A stretch of 40,294 nt of DNA from JANWZL01 sp037445185 (GTDB taxonomy: Bacteria > Pseudomonadota > Gammaproteobacteria > Burkholderiales > Thiobacillaceae). This document shows positions 17,969 to 27,422 of the stretch, piece after piece. Below the pieces are notes generated by a model. That model searched no databases. It was not told the origin of the DNA and worked only from the letters and a program-made list of their open reading frames with translations. A program made the position numbers and the translations under genes. Numbering within the stretch: position 1 is the first letter of the stretch; each line of letters starts with the position of its first letter. The stretch covers positions 1 to 40,294 of the forward strand of contig JBBIKZ010000007.1 in the NCBI GenBank assembly GCA_037445185.1. Reading direction: 5' to 3'.

Positions 17969-19369
17969 ATGAAACCCACCATCGTACTGGTCGGCCGGCC
18001 CAACGTGGGCAAGTCCACGCTGTTCAACCGGCTGACCAAGACCCGCGACGCGCTGGTGCACGACCTGCCCGGGCTCACGCGGGACCGGCATTACGGTCAT
18101 GGCCGGGTGGGGGACAAACCCTATCTGGTGGTGGACACGGGCGGCTTCGAGCCGGTGGCCGACAGCGGCATCCTGGTCGAGATGGCCCGGCAGACCCTGC
18201 AGGCGGTGGACGAAGCCGACGCCATCATCTTTCTGGTCGACGGCCGCGGCGGTCTCACCCCCCAGGACAAGTTGATCGCCGAGCGTCTGCGTCGCACCGG
18301 CCGTCCCGTCCATCTGGCGGTGAACAAGACCGAGGGCATGCCCAGCGACCAGACCGTGGCGGAGTTTCACGAGCTGGGCCTGGGTGAGCCGCATGCCATC
18401 TCGGGGGCCCATGGCGAGGGGGTACGAGAGCTCATGCATCGGGTCCTGCAGGGCTTCCCCGCCGAGGCGGAGGAGGCGGTCGCGGAGGACCGCCCCAAGA
18501 TCGCCATCGTCGGCCGGCCCAACGTGGGCAAGTCCACCCTGGTCAATACCCTGGTGGGGGAGGAGCGCGTGATCGCCTTCGACCAGCCGGGCACGACACG
18601 CGACGCCATCTACGTCGATTTCGAGCGCAACGGGCGCAACTACACCCTCATCGACACCGCCGGCGTGCGCCGCAAGGGGCGGGTGATCGAGGCGGTGGAG
18701 AAGTTCTCCGTCATCAAGACCCTGCAGGCCATCGAGGACGCCAACGTGGTGGTGCTGGTGCTCGATGCGCGTCAGGACATCGTCGATCAGGACGCCCACC
18801 TGGCCGGCTTCATCCTGGAGGCGGGGCGCGCCATGGTGGTGGCGGTGAACAAGTGGGACGGCCTCGACCCCTACCGGCGTGACCAGGTCAAGCGCGAGCT
18901 CATGCGCCGCATGGACTTCCTGTCTTTCGCCCGCTTTCACTTCATCTCGGCCCTCACCGGCAGCGGTGTGGGCGACGTGCTCAAGTCCGTGGACGAGGCC
19001 TATGCCGCGGCCATGGCGAAGCTGCCCACGCCCAAGCTCACCCGCGTGCTGCACGAGGCGGTCGCGCGCCATGCCCCGCACAAGTCGGGCCTGTTCCGCC
19101 CCAAGCCCAAGTATGCACACCAGGGCGGTCAGAACCCGCCCGTCATCGTCATCCACGGCAACCACCTGGAAGGCATCGGCAACGATTACCGGCGTTATCT
19201 GGAGAACAGCTTCCGCGAGGCCTTCCACCTGCAGGGCACGCCGCTCAGGGTGGAGCTCAGGGCGAACGTCAATCCCTACGAGGATCGCAAGCCCAAGCCG
19301 CTGACCCAGCGGCAGGCCAACAAGACGCGCCGGGAACGGCGCCACCGCCGCAAGACCTTCGGCGGCTGA
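17969..19369 (+). CDS. der: Ribosome assembly GTPase Der (EngA)
   Basis: A 466-residue GTPase with two tandem G domains and a C-terminal KH-like domain, needed for 50S subunit maturation. The first P-loop is GRPNVGKSTLFNRL near residue 8 and the second GRPNVGKSTLVNTL near residue 183. NKTEG and NKWDG serve as NKxD motifs, the first with Glu in place of Asp, a change commonly seen in this family. The basic C-terminus (KTRRERRHRRKTFGG) fits RNA binding. It ends the conserved hisS-yfgM-bamB-der block. Confidence 0.97.
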   Translation: MKPTIVLVGRPNVGKSTLFNRLTKTRDALVHDLPGLTRDRHYGHGRVGDKPYLVVDTGGFEPVADSGILVEMARQTLQAVDEADAIIFLVDGRGGLTPQDKLIAERLRRTGRPVHLAVNKTEGMPSDQTVAEFHELGLGEPHAISGAHGEGVRELMHRVLQGFPAEAEEAVAEDRPKIAIVGRPNVGKSTLVNTLVGEERVIAFDQPGTTRDAIYVDFERNGRNYTLIDTAGVRRKGRVIEAVEKFSVIKTLQAIEDANVVVLVLDARQDIVDQDAHLAGFILEAGRAMVVAVNKWDGLDPYRRDQVKRELMRRMDFLSFARFHFISALTGSGVGDVLKSVDEAYAAAMAKLPTPKLTRVLHEAVARHAPHKSGLFRPKPKYAHQGGQNPPVIVIHGNHLEGIGNDYRRYLENSFREAFHLQGTPLRVELRANVNPYEDRKPKPLTQRQANKTRRERRHRRKTFGG

Positions 19370-19504
19370 GCACTCGTGGATTTTTCTGCTGCGCGTCCCG
19401 ATCTAGAAGCCGCGATGCTTGCCGTACCGATCGTACGACTGCGCTTCTCGCTTCAACCTCGGGCCGCTCGCGACGAAAACTTTCACAAGTTCTGAGTCGG
19501 CGCG

Positions 19505-20995
19505 CTATTCCTGCGCTGGCTGCGGCCACCTGAGCTCGGATGCACGCAGCACGCGCTCCCACAGCACCCGGCCATGGCCGTCCAGGCTCCGCATCACCAG
19601 TCTGCGCTCGCCCAGTGGCCCGAGGATGTCGATGCTGCAATGGTTGCGCTGGGTCACCAGGGTCCCCTTGACACGCAGAGGGTTGTTGATTTCTTTGTCC
19701 TGGGGCGCGCGGGCAGAGGAGGTCAGCGGCGAGCAGGTCAGTTCATACAGCGGATAGAAGTCCCTCGACTCGCGCCGCAGGAGCTCGGTGTGATGGCGGT
19801 CGCCCGAGAGGAAGACCACACCCGGGATGTTCTGACGCTTGAGCCAGGCGAGGAAGGGTTCGCGCTCGAGGGGGAAGTTATGCCAGCCCTCGAAGGGATG
19901 GCCTTCGTTCAGGAGCTGACTGCCGGCGGCGATGAACTTGAAGGTGGCGCGCGACTGGATGAGCGCCTGTTTCAGCCAGTCGAGCTGCTCGGCGCCGAAC
20001 ATCACCTTGTTCTCGCCCAGCAAGGGCGGCTGCGTGCCGAAATAGCGCCGGCCCAGCAGCCGGGTGATGGGGTTCTGGCCCAGCGCCCAGTCCCGCGCCT
20101 CGCGCAGCAGGTCGAGTTCCTCCTTGGCCTGCTCCGTCCGGTCAGCCGCCCGGTAGGAGCGGTTGTCGAGCAGGAAGAACTCCGCGTCCTGGACGGAAAA
20201 CATCGTGAAGGTGCCCGGCACACCCTCCAGTCCGTAGCTCGGGTTGGCCCAGTAGCGGCGGAACAGGCGCAGGCTCTCGTCCTTGAACACGAAGCTGCGG
20301 TTGGCGTCGTTCGGGCCGTAGTCATGGTCGTCCCAGATCGCGTAATGCGGCAGCGCCGCAAGCAGCGGTTGCAGCTCGGGCAGGCTGCGCGCGTGGCGGT
20401 AGCGGGCGTTCATCCCCCAGGGCGACTCGTAGTCCGCCTCGCGCAGATAGATGTTGTCGCCCAGCCAGAGCATGAGCTTGGGCCTCGGGTTGGCGGCCGC
20501 CTGCCGGGCGATGCTGGGGAAGACCTGATAGCCGCCGCCGTACGGCCGGCCAGGCCGGTCGACCGCGGGGTCATTGACATAGGCGCAGGAGCCCAGATAG
20601 ACGGTGAGGTCGGCCGGCGTCTCCTGGCCCAGCCAGGGTGTCTGTGTCCGGAAGCGCAGGCTCACGCCCGGCTGGACCGCTTCCCCGTCGAGATAGAGCT
20701 GGTACGCGTAATCCGTGCCGGCCTGCAGACCGACCAGACTCAGGCGCGCGGTGTAATCCGACGCCGCGTCGAGCCGGACGCCGGGCGCACGCCGCCGTTG
20801 CTCGGGGAGGGCGGCGGGCCAGTATTCGATCACGAGCTCGGCCGCAGCGTCGGCCTGCACCCAGATGTCGGCGGTGCGGCTGGTGACATGACCCAGCATG
20901 GGGCCGGCACTGAGCTGCGCGGCCAGGGCCGGGCCAAAGAGGCAGCCCATCGCCGCGGCCGCAAGCCGCCGTATGCTGGAGGACAGGGATGGCAT
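19505..20995 (-). CDS. phoD: PhoD-type alkaline phosphatase/phosphodiesterase family protein
   Basis: A 496-residue exported metallophosphoesterase. It has a signal peptide (RRLAAAAMGCLFGPALAAQ), an N-terminal fibronectin-like PhoD domain (GPMLGHVTSRTADIWVQADA), and the PhoD-like catalytic domain with LGSCAY, LMLWLGDNIYLRE, YAIWDDHDYGPNDANRSF and FLSGDRHHTELL as metal-binding motifs. Members release phosphate from phosphodiesters or other organophosphates, but the exact substrate is not fixed by sequence. It interrupts the der-hfq neighbourhood and is divergent from the unknown gene at 21237. No pho box was convincingly recognised. Confidence 0.9.
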   Translation of the reverse strand: MPSLSSSIRRLAAAAMGCLFGPALAAQLSAGPMLGHVTSRTADIWVQADAAAELVIEYWPAALPEQRRRAPGVRLDAASDYTARLSLVGLQAGTDYAYQLYLDGEAVQPGVSLRFRTQTPWLGQETPADLTVYLGSCAYVNDPAVDRPGRPYGGGYQVFPSIARQAAANPRPKLMLWLGDNIYLREADYESPWGMNARYRHARSLPELQPLLAALPHYAIWDDHDYGPNDANRSFVFKDESLRLFRRYWANPSYGLEGVPGTFTMFSVQDAEFFLLDNRSYRAADRTEQAKEELDLLREARDWALGQNPITRLLGRRYFGTQPPLLGENKVMFGAEQLDWLKQALIQSRATFKFIAAGSQLLNEGHPFEGWHNFPLEREPFLAWLKRQNIPGVVFLSGDRHHTELLRRESRDFYPLYELTCSPLTSSARAPQDKEINNPLRVKGTLVTQRNHCSIDILGPLGERRLVMRSLDGHGRVLWERVLRASELRWPQPAQE

Positions 20996-21236
20996 GACGA
21001 CATGATAGCGCTGCCGGGCCGCATCACGCTCGGCCTGCCTGCGGCGGCGGGACGAGAAGGCTGGAGCGCCCTGACGTCGGACCGGGCATCAATGCCGCCA
21101 ATGCAGCGATAAAAAGCCCCTCTTTGCAGGATAACTGCTGCGCATGTTGCAATCTCGCCATGCCAGCGACCGGTCGCGGCGGCGCCTTGCGACGCCCCGT
21201 GCCCGGTCATCCAACCCTGTCAACGAGTTCAGACCC

Positions 21237-22397
21237 ATGCAAACCGGCCCGCGCGAGATCGTCACGCCCTATCGCCCCATCCCCCTGGAGGTGCCCGAGG
21301 GGATGAAGCCCAACGAGTTCTTCAACAGCACCGAGAACCTCAACGACCTGGTGCACAACAACGGCCTGCTGCAGAACCCGGAGGGCCTGTTGCTCTACCG
21401 CAAGGCCCTGGGCCACAGCAACGAGTTCGACACCTCCATCATCTACAACACCTCGCGCAGCATCCTCGACCCCCTTGGCCGACCGGTACGCCGCACCCAG
21501 GTGCCGGAACACGTGAAGAACGTCTGGAACCGCATGAACCAGATCATCTTCGACTACATGCTGGAGTTGTATCCGGACCCCGCTGCCCACCTCGTGCTCA
21601 CCGGCGAGGCGAGCCTGGACGCGACCTGGCCGCTCACCTCGCCCGGCGTGCCGTCGATTCGCATGCTGCACAATCACTTCATCGTCTTCGACAAGGCCGA
21701 GCTTGCCCAGGCCCCGCTAGCCGACGCGGACAACCCCAACCTGACCGATGGCGGCCAGCACTCGCTGTTCCAGGCGCACATGCGCGAGGTTTACCGCGCC
21801 TTCTTCGATGGGCTCGATCTCCGGCTCCTGCGCCCCTGCCAGGCCGGCTCCTGCCGCATCGCACTCACCGGCTACCCGCAGGGGCTGCCGAGCTGGGAGG
21901 TGCAAGGCGGCGCCGAGGCCCTGAAGCAGGTGCGCTTCTGGCGCGAATACGACACCATCCTCAAGGGCTTCCTCGACTTCTACCGCACCTTCTTCGGTCA
22001 AGTCTCGACGCGCAACTCACCCATGCCCAAGGACATCTACTTCCCCGAGCTGGTCGAGGAGCGGCTGCTGTTCAACAACGACTTCCTCAAGACCGCCAAG
22101 ATGGTGCGCGACCGTTGCATCCGCGACGCGCGCTACGCCAACGCCATCCGCTGGCAGCCCGCCTTCAAGCAGCTCATCTACCGCAACGACCGTGGCCAGA
22201 TCATCGTCACCATCAGCCAGAACTCGATCGGCAACGCCATCACGGAGTTGCTCGGCGTGGTGGTCAGACGGGTCCCGGACGCTGAGGCCTATGCACGTCG
22301 CGAACCGCAGTTGCTGGAGAAACTGCTGGAGGTGCGCCAGCGGCTGATCGAGGCCGATCTGGGAGAGGGCATCGCCACCCCGCATTGGGGGGCCTGA
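21237..22397 (+). CDS. Conserved-looking protein of unknown function
   Basis: I do not recognise this 386-residue protein. It has no signal peptide, no membrane helix and a balanced composition, so it is probably a soluble cytoplasmic enzyme or binding protein. Notable segments are FNSTENLNDLVHNNGLLQNP near the N-terminus, a His-rich VPSIRMLHNHFIVFD near 147-161, a Cys pair in RPCQAGSCRIALTG, and SQNSIGNAITELLGVVVRR near the C-terminus. The HNHF segment is loosely reminiscent of nucleotidyl-transferase HIT-type motifs, but not enough to assign. ATG 21237 is chosen because the 31 residues added by the ATG at 21144 are Arg-rich and look untranslated; the ribosome site is weak for both. Confidence 0.82.
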   Translation: MQTGPREIVTPYRPIPLEVPEGMKPNEFFNSTENLNDLVHNNGLLQNPEGLLLYRKALGHSNEFDTSIIYNTSRSILDPLGRPVRRTQVPEHVKNVWNRMNQIIFDYMLELYPDPAAHLVLTGEASLDATWPLTSPGVPSIRMLHNHFIVFDKAELAQAPLADADNPNLTDGGQHSLFQAHMREVYRAFFDGLDLRLLRPCQAGSCRIALTGYPQGLPSWEVQGGAEALKQVRFWREYDTILKGFLDFYRTFFGQVSTRNSPMPKDIYFPELVEERLLFNNDFLKTAKMVRDRCIRDARYANAIRWQPAFKQLIYRNDRGQIIVTISQNSIGNAITELLGVVVRRVPDAEAYARREPQLLEKLLEVRQRLIEADLGEGIATPHWGA

Positions 22398-22488
22398 AAG
22401 ATCGGCATGCCCAGCCGGTGGCCTGCCGGTGATCTGCGCGACCGGGAACATCCGCGTCGGGTCATGCTCCAATGCTGCGTACCCCCAA

Positions 22489-22520
22489 TATCGGTTATTA
22501 TTTATTTCCAATTACAAATT
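22489..22520 (+). promoter_or_regulatory. AT-rich patch upstream of hfq
   Basis: About 30 bases of strongly AT-rich sequence (ttattatttatttccaatta and neighbours) stand out from the GC-rich context just before hfq. It contains TACAAA as a possible -10, but no clear -35. It could hold the hfq promoter, an upstream-activating stretch, or an A/U-rich leader bound by Hfq itself. Confidence 0.4.
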
Positions 22521-22532
22521 CACGGTGCCACG

Positions 22533-22775
22533 ATGAGCAAAGGGCAACAACTACAAGACCCGTTTCTGAACGCGCTCAGGCAGGAGCAGGTTCAGGTCTC
22601 CGTCTATCTGGTCAACGGCATCAAGCTGCAGGGGCATATCGACAACTTCGACCAGTACGTGGTCCTGCTCAAGAACGCCGTCACCCAAATGGTCTACAAA
22701 CATGCGATCTCTACCGTGGTGCCGGCGCGTCCGGTCAACTACCGGCAGGAAGAGGACGCCCCGCCTGCTGCATGA
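22533..22775 (+). CDS. hfq: RNA chaperone Hfq
   Basis: An 80-residue Sm-like protein that forms a hexamer and pairs small RNAs with mRNAs. ATG 22533 gives the standard N-terminus MSKGQQLQDPFLNALR. The Sm1 motif (VYLVNGIKLQGHIDNFDQYVVLL) and Sm2 motif (YKHAISTVVPARPV) are intact, including the conserved Tyr-Lys-His. The C-terminal tail is short (NYRQEEDAPPAA), as in other betaproteobacteria. hflX starts 3 bases after its stop. Confidence 0.97.
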   Translation: MSKGQQLQDPFLNALRQEQVQVSVYLVNGIKLQGHIDNFDQYVVLLKNAVTQMVYKHAISTVVPARPVNYRQEEDAPPAA

Positions 22776-22778
22776 TCG

Positions 22779-23999
22779 ATGACCGCCGGGCCGCTCCCCG
22801 GCGTGCCCGCGGCGGGGATGGACAGGAAGCGGCCGGCGGCGGTGGATCGAGGCACGTCTGATCGGCCGAGGGCGGTGTTGGTCAGCATCGATCTCGGCGA
22901 TGCGGATCACGCCGACAGCCTCGCGGAACTGGTGCTCCTCGCCCAAAGTGCCGGGCTGGAGGTGACCCGCGTGGTGCAGGGGCGCCGGCACAAGCCCGAC
23001 GCATCCACCTATGCCGGTTCCGGCAAGGTCGAGGAGATCGGTCGCGCCGTGGTCGAGACTGCGGCCGGTCTGGCGATCTTCAACAACGACCTCTCGCCGC
23101 TGCAGGAGCGTAATCTGGAAAAGACCCTGCAGTGTCGGGTGCTCGACCGCACCGCCCTGATCCTCGACATCTTCGCCCAGCGCGCCCGCAGCGGTGCGGG
23201 CAAGCTGCAAGTCGAGCTGGCTCGGCTACGCCACTACGCCACCCGGCTGGTGCGGGGCTGGACGCACCTCGAGCGGCAACGCGGCGGTATCGGCCTGCGC
23301 GGTGGACCGGGTGAGACCCAGCTGGAGATCGACCGGCGCCTGATCGCCGGCAAGATCAAGACCATCGAGGGCAAGCTCGCCAAGCTGGAGCAGAGCCGCG
23401 CCATCCAGCGCCGCGCCCGCCACCGCGGGGGGGTGCTCTCGGCATCCCTGGTCGGTTACACCAACGCCGGCAAGTCCACGCTGTTCAACCGCCTCACCCA
23501 TGCCGGCGTCTATGCCGCCGATCAGCTCTTTGCCACGCTGGATACGACCACGCGCAAGCTGTGGCTGCCCGAGGCCGGTCAGGTGGTGCTCTCCGACACG
23601 GTCGGCTTCATCACGCGCCTGCCGCACAGCCTGGTGGCGGCCTTCCATGCCACCTTGGAGGAGACGGTGCATGCCGACGTTTTGCTGCACGTGGTGGACA
23701 GCGCCAGCCCGAATCGCCAGCGTCAGATGGAGGAGGTGAACAAGGTGTTGACGGAGATCGGCGCGGAACCGGTGCCCCAGATCCTGGTCATGAACAAGAT
23801 CGATCTGACCGGTGCGAAGCCCCATTTGACGCGGGATGAGTGTGGTAACATCGCCAGCGTCCACCTGAGCGCCCGCACCGGGCTGGGCACGGCCCTGCTC
23901 AAGCAGGCCCTGATCGAATTCGCCAGGGCGCGGCATCCTGATTCGGAACAAGACGTGGAAACCACAGCAGCGGAAATCACGGCAGATGGCATGGAATGA
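22779..23999 (+). CDS. hflX: GTPase HflX
   Basis: A 406-residue GTPase that splits stalled or stressed ribosomes. The N-terminal HflX domain (about 30-190) includes YAGSGKVEEI and GGPGETQLEIDRRL; the G domain has the P-loop GYTNAGKSTLFNRL near residue 226, DTVGFI and NKID. The first 25 residues are poorly conserved, and an ATG at 22818 is an alternative start; neither has a clear ribosome site, consistent with coupling to hfq. Its end overlaps the hflK start by 14 bases. Confidence 0.96.
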   Translation: MTAGPLPGVPAAGMDRKRPAAVDRGTSDRPRAVLVSIDLGDADHADSLAELVLLAQSAGLEVTRVVQGRRHKPDASTYAGSGKVEEIGRAVVETAAGLAIFNNDLSPLQERNLEKTLQCRVLDRTALILDIFAQRARSGAGKLQVELARLRHYATRLVRGWTHLERQRGGIGLRGGPGETQLEIDRRLIAGKIKTIEGKLAKLEQSRAIQRRARHRGGVLSASLVGYTNAGKSTLFNRLTHAGVYAADQLFATLDTTTRKLWLPEAGQVVLSDTVGFITRLPHSLVAAFHATLEETVHADVLLHVVDSASPNRQRQMEEVNKVLTEIGAEPVPQILVMNKIDLTGAKPHLTRDECGNIASVHLSARTGLGTALLKQALIEFARARHPDSEQDVETTAAEITADGME

Positions 24000-25161
24000 T
24001 CCCCAATGGGGCAACCGCAGTGACGGCGGCCCGCCTGATCTCGACGAGCTCTGGCGGCGGTTCAACGAGCGTCTGAGCGCCATGTTCGGCCGTCGCGGCG
24101 GTGGCGGCGGCACGCCGAGCCGGGGCGACGGCTTCAGGCTGCCGGGCGGCGCCGGCCTGATCGTCGGCATCGTGGTGGCCATCTGGCTTGCCAGCGGCTT
24201 CTACATCGTCGACGCCGGTGAGCGGGGGGTGGTGCTGCGCTTCGGCAAGTATGTCGAGACCACCCAGCCCGGCCCGCGCTGGCACCTGCCTTATCCCATC
24301 GAGTCGGTGGAGGTGGTCAACGTCGAGCAGGTGCGCACGGTCGAGGTGGGTTACCGCAACAACGTCAAGTCCAAGGTCCTGTCGGAGTCCCTCATGCTGA
24401 CCGACGACGAGAACATCATCGACCTTCAGCTCTCGGTGCAGTACATCCTGAAGGACCCCGAAGACTATCTCTTCATGACACGCAATCCTGACGAGGCGGC
24501 CATGCAGATTGCCGAGACGGCGATCCGCGAGATCGTCGGCAAGAGCAAGATGGACTTCGTGCTCTATGAGGGGCGCGCGGAGATCGCCGACCGGGTGACC
24601 AAGCTCATGCAGCAGATCCATGACCGCTACCGCACCGGCATCCAGATCAGCAAGGTCAACCTGCAGAACGCCCAGCCGCCGGAGCAGGTGCAGGCGGCCT
24701 TCGACGATGCGGTCAAGGCCGGCCAGGACCGTGAGCGGCTCAAAAACGAGGGCCAGGCCTATGCCAATGACGTCATCCCACGGGCGAGTGGTGTGGCCGC
24801 CCGGCTGATCGAAGAGGCCAACGGCTACAAACAGCGGGTCGAGGCCAATGCCGTCGGTGAGGCCGAGCGCTTCAAGAAGATCCTGGCGGAATACAACAAG
24901 GCGCCGCAGGTGACGCGGGAGCGTCTGTATCAGGAGGGGATGCAGCAGGTGCTGTCCAACACCACCAAGGTGCTCATCGATGACAAGGGCGGCAATCTGC
25001 TCTTCCTCCCGCTCGACAAGCTGATGCAGGCCGCCGGCGCCGCCGTGGCCACGGAAACGGCGCAACTGCCGCCCGAGAGTGTCCAGCCTGCGGCCAAGAG
25101 CGACGATCTGTTACGTTCACGAGACGCATTCCGCAGTCGCGAGCGGGAGGAGCGGCCATGA
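23986..25161 (+). CDS. hflK: FtsH modulator HflK
   Basis: A 391-residue SPFH-domain membrane protein that with HflC surrounds the FtsH protease. It begins MAWNDPQWGNRSDGGPPDLDE, as typical for HflK, has a Gly-rich cytoplasmic segment, one membrane helix at about 50-70, and the SPFH domain with ERGVVLRFGKYVETTQPGP. The Ala/Glu-rich coiled-coil part follows. The end overlaps hflC by 4 bases. Confidence 0.97.
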   Translation: MAWNDPQWGNRSDGGPPDLDELWRRFNERLSAMFGRRGGGGGTPSRGDGFRLPGGAGLIVGIVVAIWLASGFYIVDAGERGVVLRFGKYVETTQPGPRWHLPYPIESVEVVNVEQVRTVEVGYRNNVKSKVLSESLMLTDDENIIDLQLSVQYILKDPEDYLFMTRNPDEAAMQIAETAIREIVGKSKMDFVLYEGRAEIADRVTKLMQQIHDRYRTGIQISKVNLQNAQPPEQVQAAFDDAVKAGQDRERLKNEGQAYANDVIPRASGVAARLIEEANGYKQRVEANAVGEAERFKKILAEYNKAPQVTRERLYQEGMQQVLSNTTKVLIDDKGGNLLFLPLDKLMQAAGAAVATETAQLPPESVQPAAKSDDLLRSRDAFRSREREERP

Positions 25162-26030
25162 AGAACATCGGCAACATCGTGGTGGCCGTGCTCGCCGGCC
25201 TGATCCTGCTGTCGCTGTCGCTGTTTACCGTCGACCAGCGGCAGGCCGCCCTGGTCTTCCAGTTGGGTGAGATCGTCAGCGTCAAGAAAGAGCCGGGTCT
25301 GTATTTCAAGATCCCGCTGCTGCAGAACGTCCGCTATTTCGACATCCGCATCCTCACCCTGGATGCCAGCACGCCGGAACGCTTCATCACCTCGGAGAAG
25401 AAGAACGTATTGGTGGATTACTTCGTCAAGTGGCGCATCATCGACGTCGATCGCTTCTACGTGAGCTTCAACGGCGACGAGAACCGCGCCATGAACCGGC
25501 TCGCCCAGACCGTGAACGACGGCATGCGCGCCGAATTCGGCCGTCGCACGGTGCACGATGTGGTCTCCGGCGAGCGCGACAGCATCATGGAGGTGCTGCG
25601 CAAGAACGCGGACGCCGACGCGCGCCGCTTCGGCGTGCAGGTGACCGACGTTCGCATCAAGCGGGTCGACCTGCCGACCGAAGTGAGCGAGTCGGTCTAC
25701 CGCCGCATGGAGGCGGAGCGCAAGCGGGTGGCCAACGAGCTGAGGTCGACCGGCGCCGCCGAGGCGGAAAAGATCCGCGCCGACGCCGACCGACAGCGCG
25801 AGGTGATCATCGCCGAGGCCTACCGGGATGCGCAGCGCATCAAGGGTGAGGGGGATGCCCGGGCCGCGGCCATCTATGCCGAGGCCTTCGGCCGCAATCC
25901 CGAGTTCTACGCCTTCTATCGCAGCATGGAGGCCTATCGTTCGAGCTTCCGCGGTAAGAACGACATCCTGGTGCTACAGCCCAATTCGGACTTCTTCCGC
26001 TACATGAAGTCCCCGCGCGGCGGCAAGTAA
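25158..26030 (+). CDS. hflC: FtsH modulator HflC
   Basis: A 290-residue partner of HflK. N-terminal membrane anchor at about 5-24 (IVVAVLAGLILLSLSLFTVD), then the SPFH domain (QAALVFQLGEIVSVKKEPGL) and a helical region rich in Ala/Glu/Arg. The C-terminal YRSSFRGKNDILVLQPNSDF is characteristic of HflC. Confidence 0.97.
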   Translation: MKNIGNIVVAVLAGLILLSLSLFTVDQRQAALVFQLGEIVSVKKEPGLYFKIPLLQNVRYFDIRILTLDASTPERFITSEKKNVLVDYFVKWRIIDVDRFYVSFNGDENRAMNRLAQTVNDGMRAEFGRRTVHDVVSGERDSIMEVLRKNADADARRFGVQVTDVRIKRVDLPTEVSESVYRRMEAERKRVANELRSTGAAEAEKIRADADRQREVIIAEAYRDAQRIKGEGDARAAAIYAEAFGRNPEFYAFYRSMEAYRSSFRGKNDILVLQPNSDFFRYMKSPRGGK

Positions 26031-26043
26031 TCACGGCAACACG

Positions 26044-26235
26044 GTGGGCCTGGGGGAGATCTTCGTGCCGGCGCTTGCCCTGATGCTGGTGCTGGAGGGC
26101 GTGCTGCCCTTCCTGGCCCCTGCCGTCTGGCGCGAGGCCTTCAGCCGCATGATCCGGCTCAGGGACGGGCAACTGCGCTTCATGGGGCTGGTGTCCATGC
26201 TGGCCGGACTCCTGCTCCTCATCCTGACGCAATGA
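26044..26235 (+). CDS. DUF2065 (YjeT-like) small membrane protein
   Basis: A 63-residue inner-membrane protein with two hydrophobic helices (about 5-25 and 43-61) joined by a basic loop containing WREAFSRMIRLRDGQLR. The start is GTG at 26044. DUF2065 proteins sit between hflC and hisZ or purA in many betaproteobacteria; their function is unknown. Overlaps hisZ by 4 bases. Confidence 0.9.
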   Translation: MGLGEIFVPALALMLVLEGVLPFLAPAVWREAFSRMIRLRDGQLRFMGLVSMLAGLLLLILTQ

Positions 26236-27386
26236 GCCACGCCTGGCTGCTACCGGAATATTTCGAGGACATCCTGCCGCCGTATGCGCGCCAGGTGGAG
26301 GCCATGCGTCGCCGCCTGCTGGACCTCTTCGAGACCTGGGGCTACGAGCCGGTGTGCCCGCCCCTGATGGAGTACCTGGAATCCCTCCTGACCGGCGTGG
26401 CCCAGGACCTCGACCTGAAGACCTTCAAGGTGGTGGACGGACTCTCCGGGCGTATGCTCGGGGTGCGGGCCGATATCACGCCGCAGGTCGCGCGCATCGA
26501 CGCCCATCTGCTCAATCGCCAGGGGGTGACCCGTCTGTGCTATGCCGGCGCGGCGCTGCACACCCGGCCGGCCGCACTCACGCACAGCCGGGAATTGCTG
26601 CAGGTCGGGGCGGAGCTGTTCGGCCATGCCGGCATCGAGGCCGACACGGAGATCCTCGACCTGCTGTTGTGCGCCCTCCAGGCGACCGGCTTGCCGGAGC
26701 TGCGCGTCAGCCTGGGCCATGTCGGCATCTTCCAGGCACTGGCCGGCTTCGCCGGATTGTCCGAAGACGTCGAGCAGGCCTTGTTCCTCGCCCTGCAGGC
26801 CAAGGACATCCCCACGCTGGAGGGGCTCACCGCTGGCATGGCTGGCCCTCTGGCCGGAGCGTTCTGCCTTTTGCCGGAGTTGTATGGGGGAGCCGAGATA
26901 CTTGCGCGGGCGCGACGCACCCTGCCGGATCTGCCCGGCATCGCACAGGCATTGGCGGATCTGGCGCGCCTCATCGAGGTCGATCGCGGCATCAACCTCA
27001 TGATCGACCTCGCCGACCTGCGCGGCTATGGCTATCACAACGGGGCCATGTTCGCCGCCTATGCCGGCGGTCAGGCCCAGGCCATCGCGCTGGGCGGACG
27101 CTACGATGGCGCCGGGGCCATCTTCGGCCGTGCCCGCCCGGCCACCGGTTTCAGCCTGGATCTGCGCCGAGTGGTCAACGGCCTCGCGGCACCCGAACCG
27201 CGCCAGGGGATCCTCGCGCCATACGCCGCGGATGCGGACCTGCGCGCACGCGTGGCGGCGCTCAGAGCGTCCGGCGAGCGGGTGGTGACGGAATTGCCGG
27301 GTCAGGAGGCCCATCGCGCCGAATCCGGTTGCGACCGGATCCTGGTGCAGGAAGAAGGCGTATGGCGGATCAGGCCCCTGGCCTGA
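26232..27386 (+). CDS. hisZ: ATP phosphoribosyltransferase regulatory subunit
   Basis: A 384-residue HisRS-like protein that, with a short-form HisG, makes the first enzyme of histidine synthesis and confers feedback control. It has the class II synthetase fold (YFEDILPPYARQVEAMRR; RADITPQVARIDAHLL) but lacks the C-terminal anticodon domain of hisS and the histidine A-box. Its presence predicts that the genome's HisG is of the short type; that gene is not here. Confidence 0.95.
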   Translation: MSHAWLLPEYFEDILPPYARQVEAMRRRLLDLFETWGYEPVCPPLMEYLESLLTGVAQDLDLKTFKVVDGLSGRMLGVRADITPQVARIDAHLLNRQGVTRLCYAGAALHTRPAALTHSRELLQVGAELFGHAGIEADTEILDLLLCALQATGLPELRVSLGHVGIFQALAGFAGLSEDVEQALFLALQAKDIPTLEGLTAGMAGPLAGAFCLLPELYGGAEILARARRTLPDLPGIAQALADLARLIEVDRGINLMIDLADLRGYGYHNGAMFAAYAGGQAQAIALGGRYDGAGAIFGRARPATGFSLDLRRVVNGLAAPEPRQGILAPYAADADLRARVAALRASGERVVTELPGQEAHRAESGCDRILVQEEGVWRIRPLA

Positions 27387-27422
27387 GCGCCTGTTTCACA
27401 CATGTATCGACAAGGGGCAAAC

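Noticed and set aside
19407..19455. Nested inverted repeats after der (agaagc with gcttct; cgtac with gtacg) as a small RNA or terminator
   Set aside because: Arms are short, the spacing is uneven and there is no T-run; not enough to call.
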